Below the pieces are notes generated by a model that did no database searches, had not been told where the DNA came from, and saw only the letters and a list, made by a program, of their open reading frames with translations. Shown piece after piece: positions 36,267 to 45,757 of a stretch of DNA of 64,000 bases (its first letter is position 1; every line of letters begins with the position of its first letter). Source of the DNA: Desulfovibrio sp. A2 (lineage in GTDB: Bacteria; Desulfobacterota; Desulfovibrionia; Desulfovibrionales; Desulfovibrionaceae); assembly GCF_000226255.1 (NCBI RefSeq), contig NZ_AGFG01000064.1:84169-148168 (forward strand), in the 5' to 3' direction. Made by a program: the position numbers and the translations under genes.

Positions 36267-36298
36267 GGGCCGCATGCGATGATCGTGTGCGGCCCTTT
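36267..36298 (+). terminator. Intrinsic terminator between DUF2939-like gene and phosphatase
   Basis: GGGCCGCA and TGCGGCCC arms with a 13-base loop, then TTT. Confidence 0.55.
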
Positions 36299-36353
36299 GC
36301 GTTGCAGCGCCGTGCAGGAGTGCTCACTGCACGAGACGCAAGCGCCGCCGGAT

Positions 36354-36371
36354 CGTCACGCACGCGTCACG
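36354..36371 (+). promoter_or_regulatory. Possible PhoB box
   Basis: CGTCACG occurs twice with a four-base gap, giving the 11-base periodicity of PhoB half-sites (consensus CTGTCAT-N4-CTGTCAT). It lies 132 bases before the alkaline phosphatase start. Motif match is partial and the assignment is inference. Confidence 0.35.
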
Positions 36372-36503
36372 GGCATGGGCGACATGGTGGACACTCGCAC
36401 CGCCCGGCATCCGCCGGCCGCGCCCCCACTCCCCGGAGGGGGAATGCGCCCGGCCCGCCCGGCGGTCCCCACCTTGTCCCCCACCATGCAGGAGGTCCGG
36501 CTT

Positions 36504-38123
36504 ATGAACTGTTCCCGTTGGCATCACGCGGCACGGGCGGCCATCGCCCTGTTTGCCATTCTGCTGTGTTGCACCGTGGGCGTCGCCCAGGCCAGGCAGG
36601 CGGCGCAGGCCAAATACGTCATCCTGCTCATTGGCGACGGCATGGGCATGGCCCAGCGCAACGCCGCCGAACTGTACCTGGCCGCGCAGAAGGGCGACGC
36701 CACCCCCGGCATCGTCAAGCTGAACATGAGCCAGCTGCCCGTGCAGGGGGCCACCACCACCTATTCCATCGACTCGCTGATCACCGATTCCGCCGCCGCC
36801 GGGACGGCCATGGCCTGCGGGGTGAAGACCACCAACCGTGGCTTTGGCGTGGACGGCAGGAACGCGCCTGTCACCTCCATCGCGGAAATGGCGCGCGACA
36901 AGGGCATGAAGGTGGGCATCGTCTCCACCGTCTCGCTGGACCACGCCACCCCCGGCGCGTTCTACGCCCACCAGCCCAGCCGCAAGAACTACTACGAGAT
37001 CGGGCTGGAGCTGGCCGCCAGCCGCATGGACTACTTCGCGGGCGGCGGCTTTCTGGACCCGGCGGGCAAGAAGTCGAAGATGGAAGGCGAGAAGCGCAAC
37101 GTGGTGGACGCCATCCGCGCGGGTGGCTTCCGCTACGTCAACGACGTGGCGGAATATCGCGCCCTGAAGCCCGGCAAGGAGCGCGTGGTGTTCGTGAACC
37201 CGCGCCTGCAGGACGAGCAGGCCATGCCCTACGCCATGGATGCTGCGCCTGGCGACGTGAGCCTGGCCGAGATGACCCGCAAGGGGCTGGAGCTGCTGGA
37301 CAACCCCAAGGGCTTCTTCATGATGGTGGAAGGCGGCAAGGTGGACTGGGCCTGCCACGCCAACGACGCCGTCAGCTCCATCACCGACGTGCTGGCCTTC
37401 GACGCCGCCGTGGCGGAAGCCATGCAGTTTCAGCGCAAGCACCCGGCCGACACCCTGGTCATCGTCACCGGCGACCACGAGACCGGCGGCATGTCCATCG
37501 GTTTCGCGGGCACCAAGTACGATTCGTACCACACCCGCCTGAAGCACCAGAAGATTTCGTACGTGGCCTTCGACGAGAAGTTCGCCGCCTTCCGCAAGGC
37601 CAATCCGCAGGCCAGGTTCGAGGACGTGCTGCCCATGGTGCGCGAGAACTTTGGCCTGGCCGTGCTGTCCGAGGCCGAGCGTGCCGCCCTGCCCAAGGAG
37701 GGCGACGCGGCGGGCATGGTGCTGAAGGACTTCGAGGTGGCGGAACTGCGCGCCGCCTTCGACCGCAGCATGAAGGGCGGCGACCGCAAGGACCTTTCGG
37801 AGCAGGACTACCTGCTGTACGGCGAGTACGAGCCGTTCACCGTCACCATTACCCACCTGCTGAACCAGAAGTCGGGCATTTCGTGGACGACCTACTCGCA
37901 CACCGGCGTACCGGTGCTGACGTCCGCCGGTGGGGCGGGCGCGGAGCGCTTTGGCGGGTTCTACGACAACACCGACATCTTCACCCGCATGGCCGAAACC
38001 ATGGGCCTGGAGGGGGCCGTGAAGGCTGGCGGCAAGCCCGCAAGCAAGCCTGCGGACAAGGCGGATGCCCAGCCCGCCAGTCTGCCTGCCGGGCAGCCCG
38101 CGCAGGCCGTGGCCGCCAACTAG
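36504..38123 (+). CDS. Alkaline phosphatase (PhoA superfamily), exported
   Basis: 539 residues. A signal peptide (about 8-30, ending AQARQ) sends it to the periplasm. Metal and nucleophile motifs are complete: ILLIGDGMGMAQ (Asp, zinc/magnesium), TDSAAAGTAMACG (nucleophile Ser about 95), MVEGGKVDWACHANDA, IVTGDHETGGM and SHTGVPV. It releases phosphate from monoesters. The last 30 residues are Ala/Lys/Pro-rich. The start is set by AGGAGGT seven bases upstream; a second in-frame ATG lies before that site. Possible PhoB control is noted upstream. Confidence 0.93.
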   Translation: MNCSRWHHAARAAIALFAILLCCTVGVAQARQAAQAKYVILLIGDGMGMAQRNAAELYLAAQKGDATPGIVKLNMSQLPVQGATTTYSIDSLITDSAAAGTAMACGVKTTNRGFGVDGRNAPVTSIAEMARDKGMKVGIVSTVSLDHATPGAFYAHQPSRKNYYEIGLELAASRMDYFAGGGFLDPAGKKSKMEGEKRNVVDAIRAGGFRYVNDVAEYRALKPGKERVVFVNPRLQDEQAMPYAMDAAPGDVSLAEMTRKGLELLDNPKGFFMMVEGGKVDWACHANDAVSSITDVLAFDAAVAEAMQFQRKHPADTLVIVTGDHETGGMSIGFAGTKYDSYHTRLKHQKISYVAFDEKFAAFRKANPQARFEDVLPMVRENFGLAVLSEAERAALPKEGDAAGMVLKDFEVAELRAAFDRSMKGGDRKDLSEQDYLLYGEYEPFTVTITHLLNQKSGISWTTYSHTGVPVLTSAGGAGAERFGGFYDNTDIFTRMAETMGLEGAVKAGGKPASKPADKADAQPASLPAGQPAQAVAAN

Positions 38124-38177
38124 ACGGAAAGGGACCGAGCGCCCGAACCGGTAACGACCGGCAAGGACGACCACACT

Positions 38178-38228
38178 GCGGGCCGGGCGGCGGGGCAATC
38201 CCGTGGTCCGGCCCGTTTCCGCATGGGC
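38178..38228 (+). terminator. Hairpin after alkaline phosphatase
   Basis: CGGGCCGG and CCGGCCCG arms, about 30 bases apart, followed by TTTCC, 55 bases after the stop. Confidence 0.4.
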
Positions 38229-38308
38229 GGCAGACTGATAGGCGGCCGGGCGCGATGCGCCATCCCAGAGCACTGAAGGGCGCGGTGCACCACCACGCAG
38301 GAGAGCAC

Positions 38309-39637
38309 ATGACCACCGGACTTGAAGGAACGGCGAACGGCACTGCCGGAGCGAGCGAGGCAAGAGGGGCCGAAGCGCCGGGCGCGCCGCACGCGGGACA
38401 GGCTTTGGCAACTGTGGTGGCCCCGGCGGCTAACGTCCCGGCGGGGACAGGTTCGGCGTCTGCCGGATCGCAGTCAGCCGCCCCGCCGCACCTGCACATC
38501 CCCCTGCGCTCCACCCGGCGCGATACCCTGCTGTGCGTGGTGCTGGCCCTGGCCTGCCTGGCCCTGTACCTGCTGCCCACCGGCTTCGAGAACCGCCTGC
38601 CGGACAACGCGGTGCGCTGCCGGGCCACGGTGGAGTCCGTGGACAATGACCGGGTGCATCAGTACGGCATTGTCCGCATGGGCACCCAGTACGTGACCCT
38701 GCGCGCGCTGGACGGCCCCTACGCCGGGCAGACGTGGCAGGCGGGCAACGAGCTGGTGGGCAAGATGGAGCTGGACAAGGTGTTCGCCCCCGGCGACACG
38801 GCCCTGCTGGTGCTTACCCTGCGCGACGGCAAGGTGGCCGACGCCGTGGCCCAGGACCACTACCGTCTGCACACGCAGGCTCTGGCTTTCGGGGTGTTTG
38901 CCCTGCTGTTGGTGGCGTTTGCCGGGCCCACCGGGGTGAAGGCGCTGCTGTCGTTCGTGTTTTCCGCGCTGATGATCTGGAAGGTGCTGGTGCCCGCGCT
39001 GCTGCGCGACGTGGACCCCATCCTGCTGGGGCTGGGCGTGACCACGGCCATCACCGCCGCCACCATCCTGCTGGTGGGCGGCATGAACCGACGCGGGCTG
39101 GCCGCGTGGCTGGGCACCCTGCTGGGCATTGCCGCCACCTGCGGGCTGGCGCTGGCCTTCGCCGGGCCGTTCCAGTTGCACGGCGCGGTGCGCCCCTACG
39201 CGGAAACGGTGCTCTATTCCGGCTACCCGCACCTGCACATGACGCGCATCTTTCTGGCCAGCATCTTCATGGCGTCGTCCGGGGCGCTGATGGACCTTGC
39301 CATGGACGTGGCCGCCAGCATGGCCGAACTGGCGGCCCAGAACCCCGGCATCTCGCGCCGGGCCGCGCTGGCATCCGGCCTGCGGGTGGGTCGGGCCGTG
39401 GTGGGCACCATGACCACCACGCTGCTGCTGGCCTATTCCGGCGGGTACATCGCCACGCTGATGCTGTTCATGGCGCAGGGCATTCCGCTGGAAAACGCCC
39501 TGAACCTGCCCTTTGTGGCGGCGGAGGTCATGAATACCCTGGTGGGCAGCATCGGGCTGGTGACAGTTGCCCCGCTCACCGCGCTGACGGGGACATGGTT
39601 GCTGGTGAGGGGCGGTCTGGCTCACGAAAAGTTATAG
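38309..39637 (+). CDS. YibE/F-like membrane protein
   Basis: 442 residues. A disordered Ala/Gly-rich N-terminus of about 70 residues precedes a first membrane helix (LLCVVLALACLALYLLPTGF). A soluble domain follows, then seven or so helices: FGVFALLLVAFAGPTGVKAL, TTAITAATILLVGGMNRRGL, FLASIFMASSGALMDLAMDV and GTMTTTLLLAYSGGYIATLM. This is the YibE/F family, whose role is unknown, though transport has been proposed. The start follows AGGAG. Its frame is open far upstream through the phosphatase gene in another frame, which is not coding. Confidence 0.88.
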   Translation: MTTGLEGTANGTAGASEARGAEAPGAPHAGQALATVVAPAANVPAGTGSASAGSQSAAPPHLHIPLRSTRRDTLLCVVLALACLALYLLPTGFENRLPDNAVRCRATVESVDNDRVHQYGIVRMGTQYVTLRALDGPYAGQTWQAGNELVGKMELDKVFAPGDTALLVLTLRDGKVADAVAQDHYRLHTQALAFGVFALLLVAFAGPTGVKALLSFVFSALMIWKVLVPALLRDVDPILLGLGVTTAITAATILLVGGMNRRGLAAWLGTLLGIAATCGLALAFAGPFQLHGAVRPYAETVLYSGYPHLHMTRIFLASIFMASSGALMDLAMDVAASMAELAAQNPGISRRAALASGLRVGRAVVGTMTTTLLLAYSGGYIATLMLFMAQGIPLENALNLPFVAAEVMNTLVGSIGLVTVAPLTALTGTWLLVRGGLAHEKL

Positions 39638-39671
39638 CTGTCTTTTGTTTTGAAGATATGTATGGGAAACT

Positions 39672-39989
39672 ATGCGATGGCTGGTTCTGATTTGCGTCAT
39701 ACTTTGGGCCTCTTTGGGCCATCCGCTAACCGACGTTGCCGATCTTGTCTTTGGAGATAACGCGGCACCGTGGGAGCAGGTGGATGGATTTTTTTATCCT
39801 AGTCGTAACAATCTGGTTGTTTCGGTGTCCGTAAAAGGTTTTTCAGGACTGGAAGGATGTAGAGCCTGGGCTCGAAATGAGGCCAGTAGAATAGGTGATG
39901 TTGGTTTCCACGTGTCTGACTATGAGTGCGGTGTTGGATATACAGGAAATTTTGGTTCCGTCAGGGTGTACAGGAAATCGGTTCGTTAG
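39672..39989 (+). CDS. Small secreted protein of low GC, unknown function
   Basis: 105 residues. The signal peptide is MRWLVLICVILWASLGHP. The mature part has two cysteines (LEGCRAW and YECGVGY), probably a disulfide in the envelope. Base composition is far lower in GC than its neighbours and codon use is unlike them, which suggests recent acquisition. It lies downstream of the 3' end of the minus-strand tRNA-Leu, with a perfect palindrome between. No family is recognised. Confidence 0.65.
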   Translation: MRWLVLICVILWASLGHPLTDVADLVFGDNAAPWEQVDGFFYPSRNNLVVSVSVKGFSGLEGCRAWARNEASRIGDVGFHVSDYECGVGYTGNFGSVRVYRKSVR

Positions 39990-40047
39990 GACTTTAATGC
40001 TTAATTGACGTGGATTGTTACATGCGTTTTCTTGAGGGAGAGCGCGC

Positions 40048-40095
40048 AGAAATGAAAGAGGCTTCGGCAAATTTGCCGAAGCCTCTTTCATTTCT
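40048..40095. terminator. 24-bp perfect palindrome, bidirectional terminator at tRNA-Leu
   Basis: Bases 40048-40071 and 40072-40095 are exact reverse complements, with AAATTT at the centre. Read on the minus strand it begins at the last base of the tRNA CCA and ends in TTTCATTTCT; read on the plus strand it ends the same way. It can terminate both the tRNA and the small plus-strand gene. Confidence 0.85.
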
Positions 40096-40181
40096 GGTAC
40101 CGGGAGCGAGACTCGAACTCGCAAGGTGTTGCCACCGGCGGATTTTGAGTCCGCTGCGTCTACCAATTCCACCATCCCGGC
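40095..40181 (-). tRNA. tRNA-Leu (anticodon CAA)
   Basis: 87 nt including CCA, class II with a long variable arm (CGGTGGCAACACCTTG region). Acceptor stem GCCGGGA pairs with the 3' end, anticodon arm is GCGGA-CTCAAAA-TCCGC giving CAA, and the T arm contains AGTTCGAGTCT. It reads UUG leucine codons. Confidence 0.96.
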
Positions 40182-40196
40182 AGGTGTAGGGAAAGG

Positions 40197-40226
40197 GCTA
40201 TGGCACAGCGGGCATGGTCCGGTCAA
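40197..40226 (-). promoter_or_regulatory. Promoter of tRNA-Leu
   Basis: On the minus strand TTGACC (40226-40221) and CATAGC (40202-40197) are 18 bases apart, with the tRNA 5' end 16 bases further. Confidence 0.4.
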
Positions 40227-40360
40227 GGGCCGGGTTGTACTGCGGGCCATGAGGGGGCCAGGTGACGGCTCTCGGAACGGGCCGGATGGCCAATCGCGCA
40301 GGCCGAAATTTCATCCCCCCAGTCCGCTATTTTCCGCCGCCCGCTGCATCCCTACTGTCC

Positions 40361-40996
40361 CTACTTTCCGTCGGCGGGCAGCACCGCCTTGGAAAAGGCG
40401 CTGCCGTTCCAGCGGTACAGCACCCTGTGGTCAAACTTCACCTGCGCAAGCCCGGTGGATGTCCACAGCAGGGCGCGGGCTTCCAGGTCGTCCTCGCCAA
40501 GGCAGAGCATGACCGACGGGCTCATGCCCGCGGGCAGCTTGTACCCGGCGGCGAAGAATTCGGCGATGCCCGGCTCGTCCGGGGCGGCGACGGGGGCCAG
40601 GCGGCCGTCGGCCTTGCGACGCCACAATTCCAGCGCGCAGGCCTCGCCGTTCTGCACGCCCATGGCGGCCAGGGTGTCGCCGTTGTCGGCGCGGAACACC
40701 CGCACGGAAACCCGTGTGTCCAAGAGCGGCAGCGCGCCCACCACGAAGTGTTCCGGGGTGCTTTCGATGACCGCCCAGAAATCGGTTTCCCCTTCGTCGG
40801 CCAGTTGCTGCTTTTCCTCTTCGGTCAGCCCTTCGGCCGTATTCTCGAAGATGGTGGCGGGCAGCATGCGGAACATGTCCAGCGCGGTAACCTGCCCCCC
40901 GGCCGCGTGGGCCGTCGCCGCGCCGGTGGCCGCCGCCAGCGCCAGTGTCGCCGTCAGCGTGACCAGCAGGGCGGCAACGCGCAGAATGCGATGCAT
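40361..40996 (-). CDS. Secreted protein of unknown function
   Basis: 211 residues. A signal peptide (about 1-31) ends ATAHAAG. The mature domain opens VTALDMFRMLPATIFENTAE and contains RVFRADNGDTLAAMGVQNGE, which reads like a small beta-rich periplasmic domain. I recognise no family. The start is set by AGGAG seven bases before the ATG; the residues further upstream lack a signal-like character. Confidence 0.75.
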   Translation of the reverse strand: MHRILRVAALLVTLTATLALAAATGAATAHAAGGQVTALDMFRMLPATIFENTAEGLTEEEKQQLADEGETDFWAVIESTPEHFVVGALPLLDTRVSVRVFRADNGDTLAAMGVQNGEACALELWRRKADGRLAPVAAPDEPGIAEFFAAGYKLPAGMSPSVMLCLGEDDLEARALLWTSTGLAQVKFDHRVLYRWNGSAFSKAVLPADGK

Positions 40997-41307
40997 GGTG
41001 AACTCCTTCCTTCTTTCGCTCGCCGTGGCCGGGCCGCCATGGCGCACTCATGATACGCGGGCCACGGGGCCGTGTCCATTTGCAGGGTGCCCGAACCGTG
41101 GGAAATTTCCGTGAGCGGGGTCACGCTTCGCGGGAATGGGCCGTTGCGGCGAAGCCGAGAACGGCGAGAAGCGCGACGCCCCCTCTCATGAATCACTGTG
41201 GCGGGCGCCCGTGCCGAGTGGGGCGCTCACTGCGATATGGCAGGTAAAGCCGCTTCCAAGTCCCCGTCGTTTCCGGTATCACGGTGCTCCAACAAACGGA
41301 GCATATC
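40997..41307. other. Divergent intergenic region
   Basis: 311 bases between the secreted protein and the DUF554 gene. I see no clear promoter, operator or gene. Confidence 0.3.
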
Positions 41308-41994
41308 GTGAATCTTCCCGTCGGTTCCTTCATCAACATGGCCGCCGTCATCGGCGGCGGCGCGCTGGGCATGCTGCTGGGTGCGCGCCTGCCCGACCGG
41401 GTGCGGGCCATCGTGTTTCAGGGGCTGGGGCTGTGCACCATGGTCATCGGCATGCAGATGGCCTTCAAGACGGCCAACCCGCTGATCATGATCTTCAGCA
41501 TTCTCAGCGGGGCCATCATCGGCGAACTGCTGCGGCTTGAAGACGCCTTCGCCCGCGCGGGCGAGGCCCTGAAGGCAAAGCTGCGCTCGGGCAACCCGCG
41601 CTTCACCGACGGTTTCGTCACCGCCACGCTGCTGTTCTGCATCGGGTCCATGGCCATTCTGGGGCCGTTCGACGAAGGGCTGCGCGGCGACCGCACCATC
41701 GTGCTTACCAAGTCCATTCTCGACTGCTTCGCGGCCATTGCCCTGGCCTCGGCCTACGGGGTGGGGGTGCTGTTTTCCGCGCTGCCGCTGTTCGCCTACC
41801 AGGGCGGGCTGACCATGTTCGCCGGGGTGCTTCAGCCGCTGCTGGGACCGGCGGTGATGAACGAACTGACCGCCACCGGCGGGCTGATGGTCATCGGCAT
41901 CGGCATCAACCTGCTGGAGATCAAGCGCATTCCGCTGGCCAACATGTTGCCCGCGCTGCTCACGGCGGTGCTGCTGGCCTCGTTCTTCGGGTAG
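41308..41994 (+). CDS. DUF554 membrane protein
   Basis: 228 residues with seven hydrophobic segments. PVGSFINMAAVIGGGALGML, MVIGMQMAFKTANPLIMIFS, FTDGFVTATLLFCIGSMAIL and the C-terminal GIGINLLEIKRIPLANMLPA are DUF554 hallmarks. Function is unknown; transport is a guess. The start is a GTG after CGGAG, giving the family N-terminus. Confidence 0.9.
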   Translation: MNLPVGSFINMAAVIGGGALGMLLGARLPDRVRAIVFQGLGLCTMVIGMQMAFKTANPLIMIFSILSGAIIGELLRLEDAFARAGEALKAKLRSGNPRFTDGFVTATLLFCIGSMAILGPFDEGLRGDRTIVLTKSILDCFAAIALASAYGVGVLFSALPLFAYQGGLTMFAGVLQPLLGPAVMNELTATGGLMVIGIGINLLEIKRIPLANMLPALLTAVLLASFFG

Positions 41995-42478
41995 CGCGGC
42001 GGCGGGACGTGGGCGGGCTTGCGCCCGGCCCGGCCAACATGCCCCATCCCCGCGCGGTCTTGTGGCAAGCGCCACGCATTTTTCCGGCGCGTTCGTGCCC
42101 CCGGCATCGCCGGGCGCAGGGCGCGCCGGACGCCGTTTGGCGCGGGCGCGTGACGGCGTGGCGGCCATCCGTCACGGCATGGCGGCCGGACCATCTTGCG
42201 CCGGGTACTTGCCCCGCGCGCCGGATGTCGTATCTTACCCCCTGTTGTGGAATGTCGCGGCCTGTCGCGTAAGGTCGCGTAAGGTTGCGACGATGAACCT
42301 GGAAGCATCGCGCCAGCACACGCTGGCCGTGTCGGTTCGCGCCGCGCCCCGTGCCGCGCGTGACGCAGGCCCTTGCCCGCGCATTTTCCGCCGCGCCCAC
42401 GCCACACCACCCCAACCCGCGCGTACCCGCACGACACTTCGGCGGCCCCGTCCGCCCGCCCCATACGAGACCCACCGC
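41995..42478. other. Intergenic region upstream of uvrA with direct repeats
   Basis: 484 bases. A 14-bp direct repeat (ACGGCGTGGCGGCC at 42153-42166; ACGGCATGGCGGCC at 42174-42187) recurs with a 21-base period, and a 10-bp tandem repeat lies at 42264-42283. The uvrA frame is open through most of it, but without UvrA-like sequence. Confidence 0.45.
42264..42291. repeat. Tandem 10-bp repeat GTCGCGTAAG upstream of uvrA
   Basis: Two exact copies of GTCGCGTAAG at 42264-42273 and 42274-42283, then a partial third (GTTGCGAC). A GTCGCG-related unit also lies at 42254. One helical turn per unit suits a binding site, but no regulator is identified. Confidence 0.6.
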
Positions 42479-45400
42479 ATGAGCAAGCCCTGCATTCACA
42501 TCGAGGGAGCGCGCCAGCACAACCTCAAGAACGTCACTCTCGACATCCCCCGCGACGAACTGGTGGTGGTCTGCGGCCCCTCCGGCTCGGGCAAGTCCAC
42601 CCTGGCCTTCGACATCGTCTACGCAGAGGGCCAGCGCCGCTACGTGGAATCGCTGTCGGCCTACGCCCGCCAGTTCCTGCCCCAGATGGACAAGCCGGAA
42701 GTGGAGAAGATCGAGGGGCTGTCCCCGGCCATCTCGCTGGAACAGCAGACGGCCACGCGCAACCCGCGCTCCACCGTGGGCACCGTGACCGAGGTGTACG
42801 ACTTTCTGCGCGTGTTCTGGGCGCGGCTGGGGCGCATGTACTGCCCGCAGTGCGGCCTGCCCATCGAGGCGCGCGCAGCGGACGAGATCATCGCCGACAT
42901 CCTGGCCCTGGGAGAGGGCACCCGGTGCATCGTGCTGGCCCCGCTGGTGGAGCACCAGAAGGGCACCCATCAGGACCGGTTCAAGAAGCTGAAGGCCGAG
43001 GGCTTCGTGCGCGTGCGGGTGAACGGGGCCATCATGGGCATCGACGAGGTGCCCGCGCTGGACAAGAACCGCAAGCACACCATCGATCTGGTGGTGGACC
43101 GGCTGGTCATCAAGGACGGCATCCGGGGGAGGCTGGCCGATTCGGTGGAACTGGCCCTGCGCTACGGCGACGGACGTCTGGTGGTGCATCTGCCGGCTGA
43201 TGGCGAGGGGAAGGCCGCCGGGCGCGACATCGTGCACTCCACGGAATCGGTGTGCCCGGCCTGCCGCATCAGCCTGCCCGCGCCCAGTCCGCAGTTGTTC
43301 TCGTTCAACAGCCCGCAGGGGGCCTGCCCGCGTTGCCTGGGCCTTGGCAGCGTGGAATATTTCGAGCCCGCGCTGGTTGCGCCCAACCGGGGCCTGTCGC
43401 TGAACACCGGCGCGCTCTTGCCGTGGAAGAACACCAAGCTGTTCGAGCGCCACAGGGACGCCCTGACGGCCCTTGGCAAGCGCTGGGGTTTCACCCTGTC
43501 CACGCCGCTGGCCGCCTATTCGCCCGATGCGCTTGATGCGCTGTTCCACGGCGAGACCGAGGACGGCCGCCCGGCGGGACGCGGCGCGGGCAGCAACCTG
43601 CGCCGCAACTGGCTGGGCGGGTCCGTGGTGGTGAACGGCAACGGAAACGGGGAGAACGGGGGCCACGACCACGGCCCGGCGCTGCCCGTGGTTCCGGCAG
43701 CCGCCAACGGCACCGTTACGGACGACCGCTGGCCCGGCGTGGTGTCCATCCTCGAACAGGGCATGCAGTACGGCGACGCCTGGCGCGAACTGTTGTCGCG
43801 CTACCGCCAGAGCATGGCCTGTCCGGTGTGCTCCGGCGCGCGGCTGCGCCCGGAATCGCTGGCCGTGCGGGTGGACAGCCTGAACATCCACGAATTCTGC
43901 TCCATGTCCGTGGCCCGCGCGCTGGACTGGCTGCGCGAGCGCCGCTTCGAGGGGCGTCACGCGCTGGTGGCCGAACCGCTGATGAAGGAACTGCACCACC
44001 GGCTGGAATTCATGGTCAACGTGGGGCTGGACTACATCGCACTCGGCCGCAACATGGCCACCCTGTCCGGCGGCGAGGCGCAGCGCATCCGCCTGGCCTC
44101 GCAGTTGGGGTCGGGTCTGGTGGGGGTCACCTACGTGCTGGACGAGCCCTCCATCGGCCTGCACCCGCGCGACAACGAGCGGCTCATCAAGACCCTGCGC
44201 AGCCTGCAACGGCGCGGCAACACCGTGCTGGTGGTGGAACACGACGAGGCCACCATCCGCGAGGCGGATACCGTCATCGAGCTTGGCCCCGGCTCCGGGG
44301 CGCTGGGCGGCGAGGTGGTGTTCAACGGACCGGTGGATGCCCTGCTGTCCTCATCGCAAAGCCTTACCGCGCAGTACCTGCGGGGCGACATGTCCATTGC
44401 CCGGCCCTTGGCGCGGCGCGCCCCGCGCGGCTGGATGACCCTGCACGGCGTGACCACCAACAACCTGCAAGGCATCGACTGCCGGGTGCCGCTGGGCGTG
44501 CTGACCTGCGTGACCGGGGTTTCCGGCTCGGGCAAGAGTTCGCTGGTCATGGACACCCTGTACAAGCACCTGGCGCTGGCCCAGGGCATCCGGGTGGACC
44601 AGCCGGGCACCATCGAGGGCATCGAGGGCGCGGAGACCATCGAGCGCATCGTGTCCATCGACCAGACGCCCATCGGCCGCACCCCGCGCTCCAACCCAGC
44701 CACCTACACCAAGATATTCGACGAGATACGCGGCATCTTCGCCATGACGCCCGACGCCCGCAAGCGCGGCTACAAGCCGGGCCGGTTCAGCTTCAACGTG
44801 CGCGGCGGCCGGTGCGAGGCCTGCGGCGGCGACGGGCAGATCCGCGTGGAGATGCACTTCCTGCCCGACGTGTACGTGACCTGCGACGTGTGCAAGGGCC
44901 GCCGCTACAACCACGAGACGCTGGAAGTGCGCTACAAGGGGCTGAACATCGCCGAGGTGCTGGATCTTACCGTGCGCCAGGCGCGCCAGTTCTTCGAGAA
45001 CTACCCGGTGCTGGAACGCCGCCTTGGCGTGCTGGAGGACGTGGGGCTGGAATACCTGCGCCTTGGCCAGCCCGCCACCACGCTGTCCGGCGGCGAGGCC
45101 CAGCGCATCAAGATATCGCGCGAGCTGGGCAAGCGCAGCCTGCCCGGCACCATGTACATCCTGGACGAACCCACTACCGGCCTGCACATGCACGAGGTGG
45201 GCAAGCTGATCACCGTGCTGAACCAGCTGGTGGACCGGGGGGCCACGGTGACGGTGATCGAGCACAACACCGACGTCATCCTGGCCTCGGACCACGTGGT
45301 GGACCTGGGCCCCGGCGGCGGCGAGAACGGCGGGCGCATCGTCTCGGCCGGTACGCCGGAAGAGATCATGGACGACCCCCATTCGGTCACCGGCACCTTT

Positions 45401-45757
45401 CTGGTGCAGGAACACGCCACCCGCCATCCCGGCGTGCCCATGCCCCGCGTGCCCGTGGCCGCCGCGCCCGCGCCCATCCAGATTCCCGGCGTGGACATGC
45501 GCGAGGGGGATACGGGCGGCATGGCGGATGCGGGGGACGCGGACGTCGACAGTACCGATTCGGACACCCCGGATGACGCGGTCAACGCGGGTGCCACGGC
45601 GGCCTCCGCCAAGCCGGGGCGAAAGCCCAAGGCCGGTGCGGCAGACAAGCCCGGCAAGCCGGGCAAGACGGGCGACGCGGCCTCGGTCGCCAGCGCCGCC
45701 GCCTCTGCGGACGCGCCGCGCAAGCGCGGCAGACCCCGCAAGAACCCCCAGGCATGA
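42479..45757 (+). CDS. uvrA: Excinuclease ABC subunit A with C-terminal AT-hook-like tail
   Basis: 1092 residues, about 150 longer than typical UvrA. It opens [20 protein letters not shown]. Walker A motifs are GPSGSGKST (about 33) and GVSGSGKSS (about 680); signatures include [18 protein letters not shown] and [18 protein letters not shown]. Zinc modules are CPACRI..CPRCLG (about 259-286) and CEACGG..CDVCKG (about 779-806). It recognises DNA damage with UvrB. The extra C-terminus (from about 985) is Ala/Asp/Gly-rich, then Lys/Pro-rich (KPGRKPKAG), ending in [11 protein letters not shown], an AT-hook core. An Asn/Gly-rich insert lies near 385. The start matches the family N-terminus. Confidence 0.96.
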   Translation: MSKPCIHIEGARQHNLKNVTLDIPRDELVVVCGPSGSGKSTLAFDIVYAEGQRRYVESLSAYARQFLPQMDKPEVEKIEGLSPAISLEQQTATRNPRSTVGTVTEVYDFLRVFWARLGRMYCPQCGLPIEARAADEIIADILALGEGTRCIVLAPLVEHQKGTHQDRFKKLKAEGFVRVRVNGAIMGIDEVPALDKNRKHTIDLVVDRLVIKDGIRGRLADSVELALRYGDGRLVVHLPADGEGKAAGRDIVHSTESVCPACRISLPAPSPQLFSFNSPQGACPRCLGLGSVEYFEPALVAPNRGLSLNTGALLPWKNTKLFERHRDALTALGKRWGFTLSTPLAAYSPDALDALFHGETEDGRPAGRGAGSNLRRNWLGGSVVVNGNGNGENGGHDHGPALPVVPAAANGTVTDDRWPGVVSILEQGMQYGDAWRELLSRYRQSMACPVCSGARLRPESLAVRVDSLNIHEFCSMSVARALDWLRERRFEGRHALVAEPLMKELHHRLEFMVNVGLDYIALGRNMATLSGGEAQRIRLASQLGSGLVGVTYVLDEPSIGLHPRDNERLIKTLRSLQRRGNTVLVVEHDEATIREADTVIELGPGSGALGGEVVFNGPVDALLSSSQSLTAQYLRGDMSIARPLARRAPRGWMTLHGVTTNNLQGIDCRVPLGVLTCVTGVSGSGKSSLVMDTLYKHLALAQGIRVDQPGTIEGIEGAETIERIVSIDQTPIGRTPRSNPATYTKIFDEIRGIFAMTPDARKRGYKPGRFSFNVRGGRCEACGGDGQIRVEMHFLPDVYVTCDVCKGRRYNHETLEVRYKGLNIAEVLDLTVRQARQFFENYPVLERRLGVLEDVGLEYLRLGQPATTLSGGEAQRIKISRELGKRSLPGTMYILDEPTTGLHMHEVGKLITVLNQLVDRGATVTVIEHNTDVILASDHVVDLGPGGGENGGRIVSAGTPEEIMDDPHSVTGTFLVQEHATRHPGVPMPRVPVAAAPAPIQIPGVDMREGDTGGMADAGDADVDSTDSDTPDDAVNAGATAASAKPGRKPKAGAADKPGKPGKTGDAASVASAAASADAPRKRGRPRKNPQA

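Larger units (their letters stand above)
36143..36503. other. Intergenic region upstream of alkaline phosphatase
   Basis: 361 bases. It contains a pyrimidine-rich tract with tandem GCTCCTTTC units (36239-36258), a terminator-like hairpin (36267-36298) and a possible PhoB box (36354-36371). Confidence 0.5.

Noticed and set aside
36167..38308. Upstream in-frame extension that would make the YibE/F-like protein 1156 residues
   Set aside because: It runs through the alkaline phosphatase gene in another frame; AGGAG and a sensible N-terminus support the start at 38309.
39638..40181. Complete integrated mobile element at tRNA-Leu
   Set aside because: No integrase and no duplicated tRNA 3' end are visible; the patch is only about 0.4 kb.
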